Part shown: positions 15,384-23,049 of the stretch, one piece after another
How positions within the stretch are numbered: position 1 is the stretch's first letter
Layout of the letters: the number at the start of each line of letters is the position of its first letter
Assembly: GCA_026985095.1 (NCBI GenBank)
Contig: JALSQW010000064.1
Span: 46,091 to 110,090 of the forward strand
Length of the DNA stretch: 64,000 bases
Source: Acidimicrobiia bacterium
Lineage (GTDB): Bacteria; Actinomycetota; Acidimicrobiia; Spongiisociales; UBA5794
Direction: 5' to 3'
Translations under genes and position numbers: made by a program
The notes under the pieces: model-generated
Told to the model about the DNA's origin: nothing
The model's database searches: none
Seen by the model: the letters and a program-made list of their open reading frames with translations, nothing else

Positions 15384-16571
15384 TCACCGGCCGAGGCCCG
15401 CCTGTCGGTCGCGGTGGGCCCAGTACCGGCGCGCCCAGGGAGGACGGACGTCGATGGTCGGCCCGGCTGTGTCGACCCGGTGCCACCAGGCAGCGAGGCG
15501 CGCGTCGGCTTCGGTGAACGCCTCGACGGACCGGGGAGGATCGTTCAACCAGCGGGACTCGATCCGGTCGCGTTCGTCGAGGAACAGCGGCGCCAGCCTC
15601 GCCGGGTCGCGCATGGTGGCCCGGGCGAGGCGTTCGTGGCGCCACCACAGGGTCCGTTCGTCGGCCACGCCGGTCGGGATGGGACCCAGATCGACGGGCT
15701 CGTCCACCGAGACCGGCTTGAACAGTGCCAGGCATTGGGCGGAGGTCGCCGAGATCCAGTGGCGAGGCGTCTCGCCGAGGTCGGAGGCCCAGCCCGCGAC
15801 GCTGGACGACGATGCAACGGCGCCACCTCCGTGCATGCATGGGACGTCCAGGGTCCCGTTCCACAGGTGGTAGCGGGGCCACCGGCGGGTCCCATGGCTA
15901 CGCAGCACCCCGAGCAGGTCCCCGACCCCGACCGCGCCCGCGGCGAGCCTGGTCGTCAGGGCGATACGCGTGTCGCACGCCGCGAATCGGGTCCGCAGCC
16001 GATCTCGATGGTCCTCGGCGAAGCCGGGGATCGTCAGCCCGTTCGAGATCGTCCGGACCCCGCGGACCACCCGCTCGGTGGCCCACAGGCGCCCGGCGGT
16101 CTCCAGGACCCATGCGTCGGTCGGGTCGGCCACGAGGAAGCTGTTGTGGTAGGTGAAGGTCGGATCCTCGAACCCGCATCCGCCACCTTGCCCGTGGGTC
16201 TCGAGGAGCTCCACGATGATCCCGACCGCCTCCTCCGCGGACGATGCACGCTCCAGGCCGAGGCGAACGAGGTCCATGCCGGTGAGCCCCGTCGCGGCAT
16301 ATGGCTGATCGGTGAACACCGCCTCGTTCCCGATCGTCACGCCGTGCTCGTTGGTCCCCATCTCGGCTCCCCACATCCAGAAGGGACGGGAGATCAGCAC
16401 CGCGTTCGTCTGGGGGACCTGCGGGATCTCGATGTGGGTGCAGCGGACGGTCGCGTCGGTGTGGTGCCGGCGGGCGTGCCACTCGGGGATCTGCGCCTCG
16501 TTGGGATCGCGATCGGAGTTCTTGGCGAAGAGCACGCCGTCGTCGTGGACGACGACCATCGTGTCGCACAT
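15384..16571 (-). CDS. secernin-type peptidase, family C69
   Basis: A 395-residue N-terminal-nucleophile hydrolase of the C69/secernin family. Cys2, directly after the initiator Met (MCDTMV), becomes the nucleophile once Met is removed. FAKNSDRDPNEAQ and GAEMGTNEHGVTIGNEAVF are the usual family blocks. No signal peptide, so cytoplasmic. Members cleave dipeptides or related amides; the exact substrate is unknown. Length is normal. It is transcribed from its own leaderless-type promoter and is not coupled to the aldehyde dehydrogenase gene 45 bases downstream. Confidence 0.85.
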   Translation of the reverse strand: MCDTMVVVHDDGVLFAKNSDRDPNEAQIPEWHARRHHTDATVRCTHIEIPQVPQTNAVLISRPFWMWGAEMGTNEHGVTIGNEAVFTDQPYAATGLTGMDLVRLGLERASSAEEAVGIIVELLETHGQGGGCGFEDPTFTYHNSFLVADPTDAWVLETAGRLWATERVVRGVRTISNGLTIPGFAEDHRDRLRTRFAACDTRIALTTRLAAGAVGVGDLLGVLRSHGTRRWPRYHLWNGTLDVPCMHGGGAVASSSSVAGWASDLGETPRHWISATSAQCLALFKPVSVDEPVDLGPIPTGVADERTLWWRHERLARATMRDPARLAPLFLDERDRIESRWLNDPPRSVEAFTEADARLAAWWHRVDTAGPTIDVRPPWARRYWAHRDRQAGLGR

Positions 16572-16577
16572 GCGGTG

Positions 16578-16583
16578 ACCTTA
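16578..16583 (-). promoter_or_regulatory. -10 element, probable leaderless promoter
   Basis: GGTAAGGT on the minus strand; the TAAGGT core ends 6 bases before the peptidase ATG. No Shine-Dalgarno sequence is present. Confidence 0.5.
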
Positions 16584-16595
16584 CCGCGTGGCTCG

Positions 16596-17447
16596 TCAGC
16601 GGCGGATGGGTGGGGGCAGCAGGAACGGGTACATGGACCCTCGGCGTCGGTGCCGCCAGCGGTCGGCGCGGCGGAGCCGCTGGAGCGTCTCCCACAAGAT
16701 GGCGTTGACGCGGTAGTACCGACGGGCCTCCCTGAGGGTGATCGGGTTCTCGACCACGCTCGAGAACGCGGCGAGGGCGGCGGGGACCAGGACGTCGACC
16801 CGTTCCTTCCCGAGGTTGCCGGCGACGTCGAGGAGGACGCGACGGACGTCGTAGTAGGTGGCCAGGATGCCGGGCAGCGCGAGGCGGCGCACGGGTGCCC
16901 GCAGCGGTGCGGGCAGCGACGCGAGGAACAGCTCGGTGTCGAGGGCCTCGCGGCCGTCGGGTCCGCGGAGCAGTGGGGTGGTGACGTCGAAGTAGATCAG
17001 GTGCCCGTCGGGACCGACCGCCCAGTTCGACACCTGGGCGTCGAGGCCGACGCCGCCGTCGACGACCGCCACGACGTGGTCCCGCAACGCGGCGAACAGC
17101 GCCGAGGCGTCATCGGGGGACCCCGCGGCGAGCCGGTCGCCGAGGAGCGTCTCGTATCGAGGCTGCACCATGTAGGTGGCGTCGCCAGCCGCCGGCCGGT
17201 GGAGCTCGGTGGTGGCGACGTGGACCCCGCGGTCGCGCAGCGTCTCCAAGTAGCGGTCGACGACGGCGGCGTAGCGGGCGAAGTCGTCGTGCGACATCGG
17301 AGGCAGGCGCTTGGCGACGAGGCCGTCGTCGAGACGGAGCACCGCCGAGATCTCCCCGTATCCGAGGACCTCGAACGTCGCCGGTGCACCCCGCAGGTGC
17401 GCCTCCACCGCGGCGTCGAGCTCCCGAAGCCGGTCGGCGACCGTCAC
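16596..17447 (-). CDS. kinase-fold protein (APH/DUF6206-like)
   Basis: A 283-residue protein with the marks of a small-molecule phosphotransferase fold. It has a nucleotide-loop pattern GYGEISAVLRL (29-39), Lys46 in LVAKRL, a catalytic-loop pattern LDAQVSNW (Asp136 to Asn141) and a metal-binding Asp154 in IYFDVTTP. The overall look is that of DUF6206-type actinobacterial proteins, a tentative match. GTG at 17447 overlaps the aminotransferase stop (GTGA), so the two are made together. The substrate could be a product of that aminotransferase; this is inference. Confidence 0.65.
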   Translation of the reverse strand: MTVADRLRELDAAVEAHLRGAPATFEVLGYGEISAVLRLDDGLVAKRLPPMSHDDFARYAAVVDRYLETLRDRGVHVATTELHRPAAGDATYMVQPRYETLLGDRLAAGSPDDASALFAALRDHVVAVVDGGVGLDAQVSNWAVGPDGHLIYFDVTTPLLRGPDGREALDTELFLASLPAPLRAPVRRLALPGILATYYDVRRVLLDVAGNLGKERVDVLVPAALAAFSSVVENPITLREARRYYRVNAILWETLQRLRRADRWRHRRRGSMYPFLLPPPIRR

Positions 17448-18637
17448 GAAAAGGTCTCCTGCACGATGGCGACGATCTGGTCGATCTCGGCGTCCTCGAT
17501 CGTCAACGGCGGGAGGAACTGGAGCACCGCGGTGTCGTTGTTGGCGTACACGGCGAAGATCCCACGGTCGAACAGGGCTTTGGCGGCGAGGATGCCGGCG
17601 TCCGCGGCGGGGAACCGGAACCCCATCATCATGCCCAACCGCCGGAGCTCGAACGGCAGGCCGGAGAACCCGGCCGCGAACCGGGCGCCGAGCTCGCGGA
17701 CCCGAGGGAGGAAGCCGGGGGCTTCGACGACGTCGAGCACGGCCAGGGCCGCGGCGCATCCGGGCTCGGCCCCACCGAAGGTGCTGACGTGGGAGAACGG
17801 ATGCTCGTCGAAGACCCGATGCAGCTCCTTCGTCATCAGGGTCGCACTGATCGGGTAGATGCCGCCGCTGAGGCCCTTCCCGGTGACGAGGGCGTCGGGT
17901 CGGATCGACCAGTGCTCGACGGCCCACATGGCGCCGGTGCGGCCGAGGCCCGTCTGGACCTCGTCGACGACGAGCTTGGCTCCCGCGGCGCGGGTGATCT
18001 GCCGGAGCCCGGGCAGGTAGCCCGGATCTGGGATCGGCATGCCGAGGGTCGCCGGGACGGGCTCGACGATCACCGCCGCGGTGGTCGAGTCGACGGCACG
18101 TTCCATGGCGTCGAGGTCGCCGAAGGGCACCTGGACGAACTCGGGGGAGCTGGAGAGGAACGGATCCCGGTAGGCGGCGTCTCCGGCGGCGAGGGCCAGG
18201 CCGGTGTGGCCGTGGTACCCGCCGAGCACCGACACGACCCGGCGCCGGCCGGTGGCTGCCCGACACACCTTGATCGCCAGATCGACGGCTTCGCCTCCCG
18301 ACACCCCGAAGACGACCCCGGGAAGGGCGTCGCCGGTGGTGCCCGCCAGTCGGAGGGCGAGGCGTGCCCGCAGCGACGACACGAGGTGGTGGTTCCCGAT
18401 GTCGCCGTCGGCCAGCGCCGCGACGACGGCGTCGATGATCCCTCGGTGGCGATGCCCCAGATTGAACACGCCGCCGTTGCCGTGGCAGTCGAACCAGACG
18501 CGATCGTCGTCGGCATCCCAGAACCGGCTGCCTTCCCGGCGCCCCATGACGGCGTCGAAGCCGTACCGCTCGAACACGTCGACCTTGCCGGCGTTGACGT
18601 GGGCCCGGTAGAGGGAGAAGAGCTCGGAGCGGTCCAT
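17444..18637 (-). CDS. class III aminotransferase
   Basis: A 397-residue PLP enzyme of the ornithine/4-aminobutyrate aminotransferase group. The PLP phosphate region VSGGEAVDLAIK, the YHGHTG aromatic block, the VDEVQTGLGRTG motif (Asp contacts the ring nitrogen) and the Schiff-base lysine in VTGKGLSGG are all present. It would transfer an amino group, probably from an omega-amine, to a keto acid. The ATG at 18637 begins the typical N-terminal helix; the longer frame to 18796 would run into the divergent gene's promoter region. It is upstream of, and coupled to, the kinase-fold gene. Confidence 0.85.
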   Translation of the reverse strand: MDRSELFSLYRAHVNAGKVDVFERYGFDAVMGRREGSRFWDADDDRVWFDCHGNGGVFNLGHRHRGIIDAVVAALADGDIGNHHLVSSLRARLALRLAGTTGDALPGVVFGVSGGEAVDLAIKVCRAATGRRRVVSVLGGYHGHTGLALAAGDAAYRDPFLSSSPEFVQVPFGDLDAMERAVDSTTAAVIVEPVPATLGMPIPDPGYLPGLRQITRAAGAKLVVDEVQTGLGRTGAMWAVEHWSIRPDALVTGKGLSGGIYPISATLMTKELHRVFDEHPFSHVSTFGGAEPGCAAALAVLDVVEAPGFLPRVRELGARFAAGFSGLPFELRRLGMMMGFRFPAADAGILAAKALFDRGIFAVYANNDTAVLQFLPPLTIEDAEIDQIVAIVQETFS

Positions 18638-18713
18638 GTGCCGAGTCTCGGGAGCCCCGGCGGCGTCCGCAAGTCGGGTCGCCTGCGGGTTGGCGGGCTC
18701 GACGCCCGGCGCG

Positions 18714-18719
18714 TAGTCT
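18714..18719 (+). promoter_or_regulatory. -10 element for the small membrane protein gene
   Basis: TAGTCT, 27 bases before the GTG at 18747. It leaves a short leader that contains GGAGGAG. Confidence 0.35.
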
Positions 18720-18746
18720 CGGCGCCCCGACGTGGGAGGAGCCCGA

Positions 18747-19022
18747 GTGTGCTGTCTGGTCGCGATCGCCGCCATGATCGGCCCGCGTGTGGCCATCTTG
18801 GTGTGGTGGCTCTTCGATCAGGTCCGGTGGAAGGCGGCGTTCTCGTCGTTCCTCTGGGTGCTGGTGGGGTTCATCTTCTTCCCCTGGACGACCCTGATGT
18901 GGGCGCTGGTGGCACCGACCGGCGTGTGGGGGTTCGACTGGCTGTGGCTCGGGCTGGCGTTCGTCGTCGACCTCGGCAGCTACTCGGGAGGTGCGTTGTC
19001 GAGGCGCCGGCGAGCGTACTGA
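18747..19022 (+). CDS. small membrane protein, actinobacterial family
   Basis: A 91-residue integral membrane protein with two or three helices. Typical blocks are GPRVAILVWWLFD, FLWVLVGFIFFPWTTLMW and GFDWLWLGLAFVVDLGSYSGG, a combination I associate with a widespread actinobacterial family of unknown function. GTG at 18747 was chosen for GGAGGAG 5 bases upstream; a GTG at 18732 would place that site inside the gene. It precedes the second aldehyde dehydrogenase by 10 bases and is probably co-transcribed with it. Confidence 0.7.
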   Translation: MCCLVAIAAMIGPRVAILVWWLFDQVRWKAAFSSFLWVLVGFIFFPWTTLMWALVAPTGVWGFDWLWLGLAFVVDLGSYSGGALSRRRRAY

Positions 19023-19032
19023 GGGCTCATCG

Positions 19033-20487
19033 ATGCGATCCGAGCTGATCATCGACGGGAGGGCGGTCATCGGCGCCGGGGATCCGATCGAGGTCGTCGA
19101 TCCGACGACGGGACGGACCGCTGCCACGATCCCCGCCGCGTCCGACGCCCAGGTTCGGGCCGCGGTCGATGCCGCCCGGGCATCGTTCCCCGCGTGGCGC
19201 GACGCGGCCCAGGACGACCGGTCCGCGGCGCTTCGGGCCGTCGCCGACGAGCTCCTCGATCGTCGGAACGAACTAGCGAGGCTCCTGACCCTCGACACCG
19301 GCAGACCGTTCGCCAGGAACCTCCTGTACGTCGACTTCGCAGCGACGATCTTCCGCCAGTACGCCGAACTCGCGCGGCAGCTCGCCGGACGGGTGGTGCC
19401 GTCCAACGAGCCGGGGCAGCTCTCGTTCACGCGCCATGTCCCGGTCGGGGTCGTGGCCTGCCTCGTTCCGTGGAACTATCCGCTCGACCTGCTGGCCTTC
19501 AAGGTCGCTCCTGCCTTGGCGATGGGGAACACCGTGGTGATCAAGGGCGCCGAGGAGGCGACCCCGTCGACGTTGGAGGTGGGCGCCCTCGTGGCGTCCC
19601 ACGTTCCGCCGGGCGTCGTCGACGTGGTCGCCGGTGGCCGCCACGTCGGTGAGCGGCTCGTCTCCGACCCGGGCGTGGACATGGTCGCGTTCACCGGTTC
19701 GACGGCCGCGGGACGTGCCATCGGGGCCGCCTGCGGGCAGCTCGTGAAACCCGCCCACCTCGAACTGGGCGGCAAGGACCCCGCCCTCGTCTTCGCCGAC
19801 GTCGAGCCGGAGCTCGCTGCGCGAGGCGTCGTGTGGGCGGCGATGCTCAACGCTGGCCAGGTCTGCACCTCCACCGAGCGGACCTACGTGCATCGATCGG
19901 TGGCCGATCGGTTCGTCGCCGCCGCCGTCGAGCTGGCCGGCGCGCTCAGGGTCGGCGATCCGATGGAGCCCGCGACCCAGGTCGGGCCGATGCGGTCCGA
20001 GGTGGGACGGTCCACGGTGATGCGGCACCTCGCGGATGCCGTCGACAAGGGCGCGCGGATCCTCACCGGCGGCGCGCCCGTGCCCGGTCCCGGCTACTTC
20101 TTCGAGCCGACGGTGGTGGTGGACGTGGACCATTCGATGGACCTGATGCGGGACGAGACCTTCGGTCCGGTGCTGCCGATCATGGTGTTCGACGACGTCG
20201 ACGAAGCCTTCGCGCTCGCCGCCGATACCGACTACGGCCTCGGGGCCAGCGTCTACACCCGCGACCCGGTGCTGGTCGAACGGGCGTTCCGCGAGCTGCG
20301 TGTCGGCGGCGTGTGGGTCAACGATCCGGTCGTGGACAACGCTGCGGGCCTGTTGGCAGGGATCCGAGCGTCGGGCAACGGCCGTGAGCTCGGCCTCGAT
20401 GGACTGTTCGCCTTCACTAACGTTCGGCATCTGCACTGGCAACCCGAACTCCAGGCCAAGCCCTGGTGGTACGCGCCCGAGGGGTGA
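19033..20487 (+). CDS. aldehyde dehydrogenase, betaine/aminobutyraldehyde type
   Basis: A 484-residue NAD-dependent aldehyde dehydrogenase. The cofactor segment VPWNYPLDLLAFK, FTGSTAAGRAI, the general-base Glu in LELGGKDPALV and the catalytic Cys in GQVCTSTER are canonical. GELGLDGL and FTNVRHLHW near the C-terminus recall betaine-aldehyde and 4-aminobutanal dehydrogenases. The ATG at 19033 is preferred over an in-frame start at 18991 that overlaps the membrane-protein gene. The following PLP enzyme suggests a transamination-oxidation pair for an amine substrate. Confidence 0.88.
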   Translation: MRSELIIDGRAVIGAGDPIEVVDPTTGRTAATIPAASDAQVRAAVDAARASFPAWRDAAQDDRSAALRAVADELLDRRNELARLLTLDTGRPFARNLLYVDFAATIFRQYAELARQLAGRVVPSNEPGQLSFTRHVPVGVVACLVPWNYPLDLLAFKVAPALAMGNTVVIKGAEEATPSTLEVGALVASHVPPGVVDVVAGGRHVGERLVSDPGVDMVAFTGSTAAGRAIGAACGQLVKPAHLELGGKDPALVFADVEPELAARGVVWAAMLNAGQVCTSTERTYVHRSVADRFVAAAVELAGALRVGDPMEPATQVGPMRSEVGRSTVMRHLADAVDKGARILTGGAPVPGPGYFFEPTVVVDVDHSMDLMRDETFGPVLPIMVFDDVDEAFALAADTDYGLGASVYTRDPVLVERAFRELRVGGVWVNDPVVDNAAGLLAGIRASGNGRELGLDGLFAFTNVRHLHWQPELQAKPWWYAPEG

Positions 20488-20516
20488 GATCGACTCGACG
20501 GACGACGACCGCTGAT

Positions 20517-20540
20517 CCTCTTCATCGCCCTCTTCATCGC
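20517..20540 (+). repeat. perfect tandem 12-mer
   Basis: CCTCTTCATCGC occurs twice without a gap in the 70-base space between the aldehyde dehydrogenase and the PLP enzyme, ending 6 bases before the AAGGAGA ribosome site. Function unknown. Confidence 0.8.
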
Positions 20541-20557
20541 GACATCAAGGAGACATC

Positions 20558-21868
20558 ATGGGATTGCAGGGACCGAGAACGGCCGACTGGTTCGCCCGCG
20601 GCAAGGACGCGCTCGTCAACGGCGTGTCGAGCGGCTTCCGCTACTGGGGGGACGACGACTCGATGGTCATCGACCACGGCGAAGGCGCCTACGTCGTCGA
20701 CATGGACGGCACCCGGTACATCGACTACCAGCTCGGATTCGGCCCCATCGTGTTGGGGCACGCCGATGAGCGGGTGGTACGCGCCGTCCAGGAAGCGGCG
20801 GCATCGGGGACGACCTTCGCGATGACCACCGCCCGTGAGATCGAAGCCGCCGAGAGCTTCAAGCGAGCGATCGATTGGGTCGACGCGTTGCGGTTCACCA
20901 ACACCGGAACCGAGGCGACCATGCACGCCATCCGCCTCGCCCGGGCCCACACGGGCAGGGAACTGATCGTCAAGTTCGAGGGCTGCTACCACGGCGCCCA
21001 CGACTACGTGCTGTTCACCACCGCCGGAGCTCCCGTCGGCCATCTCGGTTCCCGTCGATCCCCGGTGCCATGGCAGGCATCGTCGGGGATCCCCGAGGCG
21101 ATCCGGTCCACCGTCCGTGTCCTGCCCTACAACGATCTGGAGGCCGTCGAGCGCGCGTTCGGCAGCGAGGGGCATCGGATCGCGGCGATCCTGGTCGAGC
21201 CGATGATGGGCAACTGCTTCGGGATCATGCCGCAGCCCGGCTACCTCGAGGGGTTGCGGAGGATCGCCGACGAGTACGGGAGTGTCCTCGTCTTCGATGA
21301 GGTGAAGACCGGGTTCCGGATGGCGCTCGGCGGTGCGGCCGAGGTCTTCGGGGTCGAACCCGATGTGGGGACGTTCGCCAAATCGATGGGCAACGGCTTC
21401 CCGATCGCAGCGATCGCCGGTCGGGACGACATCATCCAGGACTGGGCCAAGGGCGGCGTGACCCAGGCAGGAACCTACTCGGGGAACACGGTCGGGGTCG
21501 CCGCGGCCAAGGCCACCATCGACATCCTCGCTTCCGGCGAGCCGTACCGGCAGATCCGCAAGTCCGGCGAGGCGCTCATGAACGGGATCGAACGGATCCT
21601 CGCCGAGGAAGGCGTGCCCGGCCACGTGGTCGGCCACTGGTCGATGTTCTCGGTCTTCTTCGGCGAGGAGCCGCCGGCCGACTTCCGTGACTCGGCCCAT
21701 CACGACGCGGACCTGTACGAAGCCGTCGTCCGCGGCATGATCCGGCGCGGCGTGATGCCGGTCGACGACGCCCTCGAACCGTGGTTCATCTCGGCGGCGC
21801 ACGGCGACCGGGAGGTGGCGCGGTCCCTCGAGGCCTTCGGCGACGCGCTCGTCGAGGCGAAGGGATGA
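20558..21868 (+). CDS. class III PLP enzyme, glutamate-1-semialdehyde aminomutase-like
   Basis: A 436-residue PLP enzyme close in layout to glutamate-1-semialdehyde 2,1-aminomutase. It shows the TNTGTEATMHAIRLARAHTG block, EGCYHGAHDY, VFDEVKTGFR (ring-nitrogen Asp) and the lysine in TFAKSMGNGFPIAAI. It lacks the classic HemL opening and is surrounded by amine-catabolic genes rather than heme genes. A role as an aminotransferase or mutase in catabolism is more likely than tetrapyrrole synthesis (inference). AAGGAGA lies 4 bases before the ATG, a strong ribosome site. The stop overlaps the next start (ATGA). Confidence 0.85.
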   Translation: MGLQGPRTADWFARGKDALVNGVSSGFRYWGDDDSMVIDHGEGAYVVDMDGTRYIDYQLGFGPIVLGHADERVVRAVQEAAASGTTFAMTTAREIEAAESFKRAIDWVDALRFTNTGTEATMHAIRLARAHTGRELIVKFEGCYHGAHDYVLFTTAGAPVGHLGSRRSPVPWQASSGIPEAIRSTVRVLPYNDLEAVERAFGSEGHRIAAILVEPMMGNCFGIMPQPGYLEGLRRIADEYGSVLVFDEVKTGFRMALGGAAEVFGVEPDVGTFAKSMGNGFPIAAIAGRDDIIQDWAKGGVTQAGTYSGNTVGVAAAKATIDILASGEPYRQIRKSGEALMNGIERILAEEGVPGHVVGHWSMFSVFFGEEPPADFRDSAHHDADLYEAVVRGMIRRGVMPVDDALEPWFISAAHGDREVARSLEAFGDALVEAKG

Positions 21869-22356
21869 CCTGGACGCCCGAGCGGCTCCTGGCCCACCTC
21901 GACGAGCTCGGGGTCGCGACGAGGACCGTCCACCATCGTGCCGTCTTCACGGTGGAGGAAGCCAGGACCCTCCGCCATCGGCTCCCCGGGGGACACACCA
22001 AGAGCCTGTTCCTGCGGGACAAGAAGGGCCGGATGATCCTGGCGACGATCGACGCCGACCGCAGGGCGGACCTCGAAGCGATCGCGTCTCAGGCAGGGAC
22101 CAGGCGTCTGTCGTTCGGGAGTCCCCGGCGGCTCGACCTTCGTCTCGGGGTCGTTCCGGGCGCCGTCAGTCCCTTCGCGGTCGTCAACGACCCGGAGGGT
22201 CTCGTCCCGGTGTGGCTGGACGCGACGCTGATGGCACACGACGTGGTGTGGCTCCATCCCCTCGACAACACCATGTCCACGTCGATCGCACCCGCAGACC
22301 TCGTCCGGTTCCTCGAGACCGTCGGGCATCCACCCGCGTACCTGCGCGACGAGTGA
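21865..22356 (+). CDS. YbaK/ProX-type aminoacyl-tRNA deacylase
   Basis: A 163-residue trans-editing protein of the PrdX/ProXp-ala branch of the YbaK family, which hydrolyses mischarged tRNA such as Ala-tRNA(Pro). Family marks are the helix DELGVATRTVHHRAVFTVEEA, the lysine in GGHTKSLFLRDKKG and the strand-loop GAVSPFAVVND, followed by WLHPLDNTMSTSI. Length is normal for a free-standing editing domain. It is coupled by ATGA to the PLP enzyme, which may be coincidence of packing rather than shared function. Confidence 0.88.
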   Translation: MTWTPERLLAHLDELGVATRTVHHRAVFTVEEARTLRHRLPGGHTKSLFLRDKKGRMILATIDADRRADLEAIASQAGTRRLSFGSPRRLDLRLGVVPGAVSPFAVVNDPEGLVPVWLDATLMAHDVVWLHPLDNTMSTSIAPADLVRFLETVGHPPAYLRDE

Positions 22357-22404
22357 TCTGGCGCGTCCCGGCAGCGGGAGGCGGCGGCGACCGGAAGGGG
22401 ACCC

Positions 22405-22962
22405 TCAGCGCCTCGGATCGTCGGTGGAGGGCGATCCCGGCGGGGGGAGCAGCGCGTCGAGTTGGGCGATGAGGGCTCGGTCGGTCTCGAAGGCGAGCGG
22501 CGGGAGCTCGTCGAGCGCGAACCACCCGACGTCGACGGCATCGTCGCCTGCCTCGAGCCGTCCTCCGGTCACGGTCCCTTCGAACCAGATGCCGACGGTG
22601 AGCTTGGCGGGGTCGTGGAAGTTGGATTGGACCCACACGGGGCGGCCGATCTCGGCGATCAGGCCCGTCTCCTCCTCCAGCTCACGCGCCGCGGCGTCTC
22701 GGACGTCCTCGCCGTAGTCGACGAACCCGGCCGGGATCGCCCACAGGCCGGCCTTGGTCGCCGCCGGTCCCCGCTTGATGAGCAGCAGGCGCCCCGCGTC
22801 GTCGCGGATCACCACGGCAGCCCCGACCCCGGGGTTCCTCCAGTGGATCCAGCCGCAGTCGGGGCATCCCTTGCGGACGCGTCCGCCGGCGCGGACGTCG
22901 CCGAGTGCGGTGCCGCAGCGGGGACAGTACGCGTACTCGCCGGGCCAGTGGTCGTGCTCCAT
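22405..22962 (-). CDS. Nudix hydrolase with N-terminal zinc ribbon
   Basis: A 185-residue Nudix protein. A zinc ribbon with CPRC (about 13-16) and CPDC (about 33-36) is followed by the Nudix box GFVDYGEDVRDAAARELEEETGL (first Gly to last Leu, residues about 79-101), which matches G-x5-E-x7-REUXEE-x-G-U. The combination occurs in NUDT14/ADP-ribose-type and NADH-pyrophosphatase-like enzymes; it lacks the SQPWPFPxS signature of NudC, so NADH decapping is not claimed. Leaderless-type promoter; divergent from tldD. Confidence 0.87.
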   Translation of the reverse strand: MEHDHWPGEYAYCPRCGTALGDVRAGGRVRKGCPDCGWIHWRNPGVGAAVVIRDDAGRLLLIKRGPAATKAGLWAIPAGFVDYGEDVRDAAARELEEETGLIAEIGRPVWVQSNFHDPAKLTVGIWFEGTVTGGRLEAGDDAVDVGWFALDELPPLAFETDRALIAQLDALLPPPGSPSTDDPRR

Positions 22963-22968
22963 GACGCC

Positions 22969-22974
22969 ACGCTA
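22969..22974 (-). promoter_or_regulatory. -10 element, probable leaderless promoter
   Basis: GGTAGCGT on the minus strand; TAGCGT ends 6 bases before the Nudix ATG. No Shine-Dalgarno sequence is present. Confidence 0.5.
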
Positions 22975-23013
22975 CCGACTGGCGGCCGCTCCGGGCCCGG
23001 TTCCGGTTGCCGC

Positions 23014-23019
23014 TAGCCT
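23014..23019 (+). promoter_or_regulatory. -10 element of the tldDE operon
   Basis: TAGCCT, 30 bases before the GTG start of tldD. The leader contains GGAGGCCGGAGA, which supplies the ribosome site. Confidence 0.4.
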
Positions 23020-23049
23020 GGTTCGTCCACGACCAACGGAGGCCGGAGA

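Noticed and set aside
13695..17858. A 1387-codon open frame on the plus strand, opposite potA, the aldehyde dehydrogenase and the peptidase.
   Set aside because: Codon use is that of an antisense shadow: runs of Gly/Arg/Asp/Val with no domain, while the minus-strand genes carry intact catalytic motifs.
16596..19430. A 944-codon minus-strand frame that could suggest a giant fusion including the kinase-fold protein.
   Set aside because: The frame is open upstream only as a shadow of the aminotransferase gene; a GTGA junction gives a proper start at 17447.
20558..21868. Calling the gene hemL (tetrapyrrole synthesis).
   Set aside because: The fold and motifs are alike, but the opening residues differ and no heme-synthesis gene is nearby; the neighbours are amine-catabolic.
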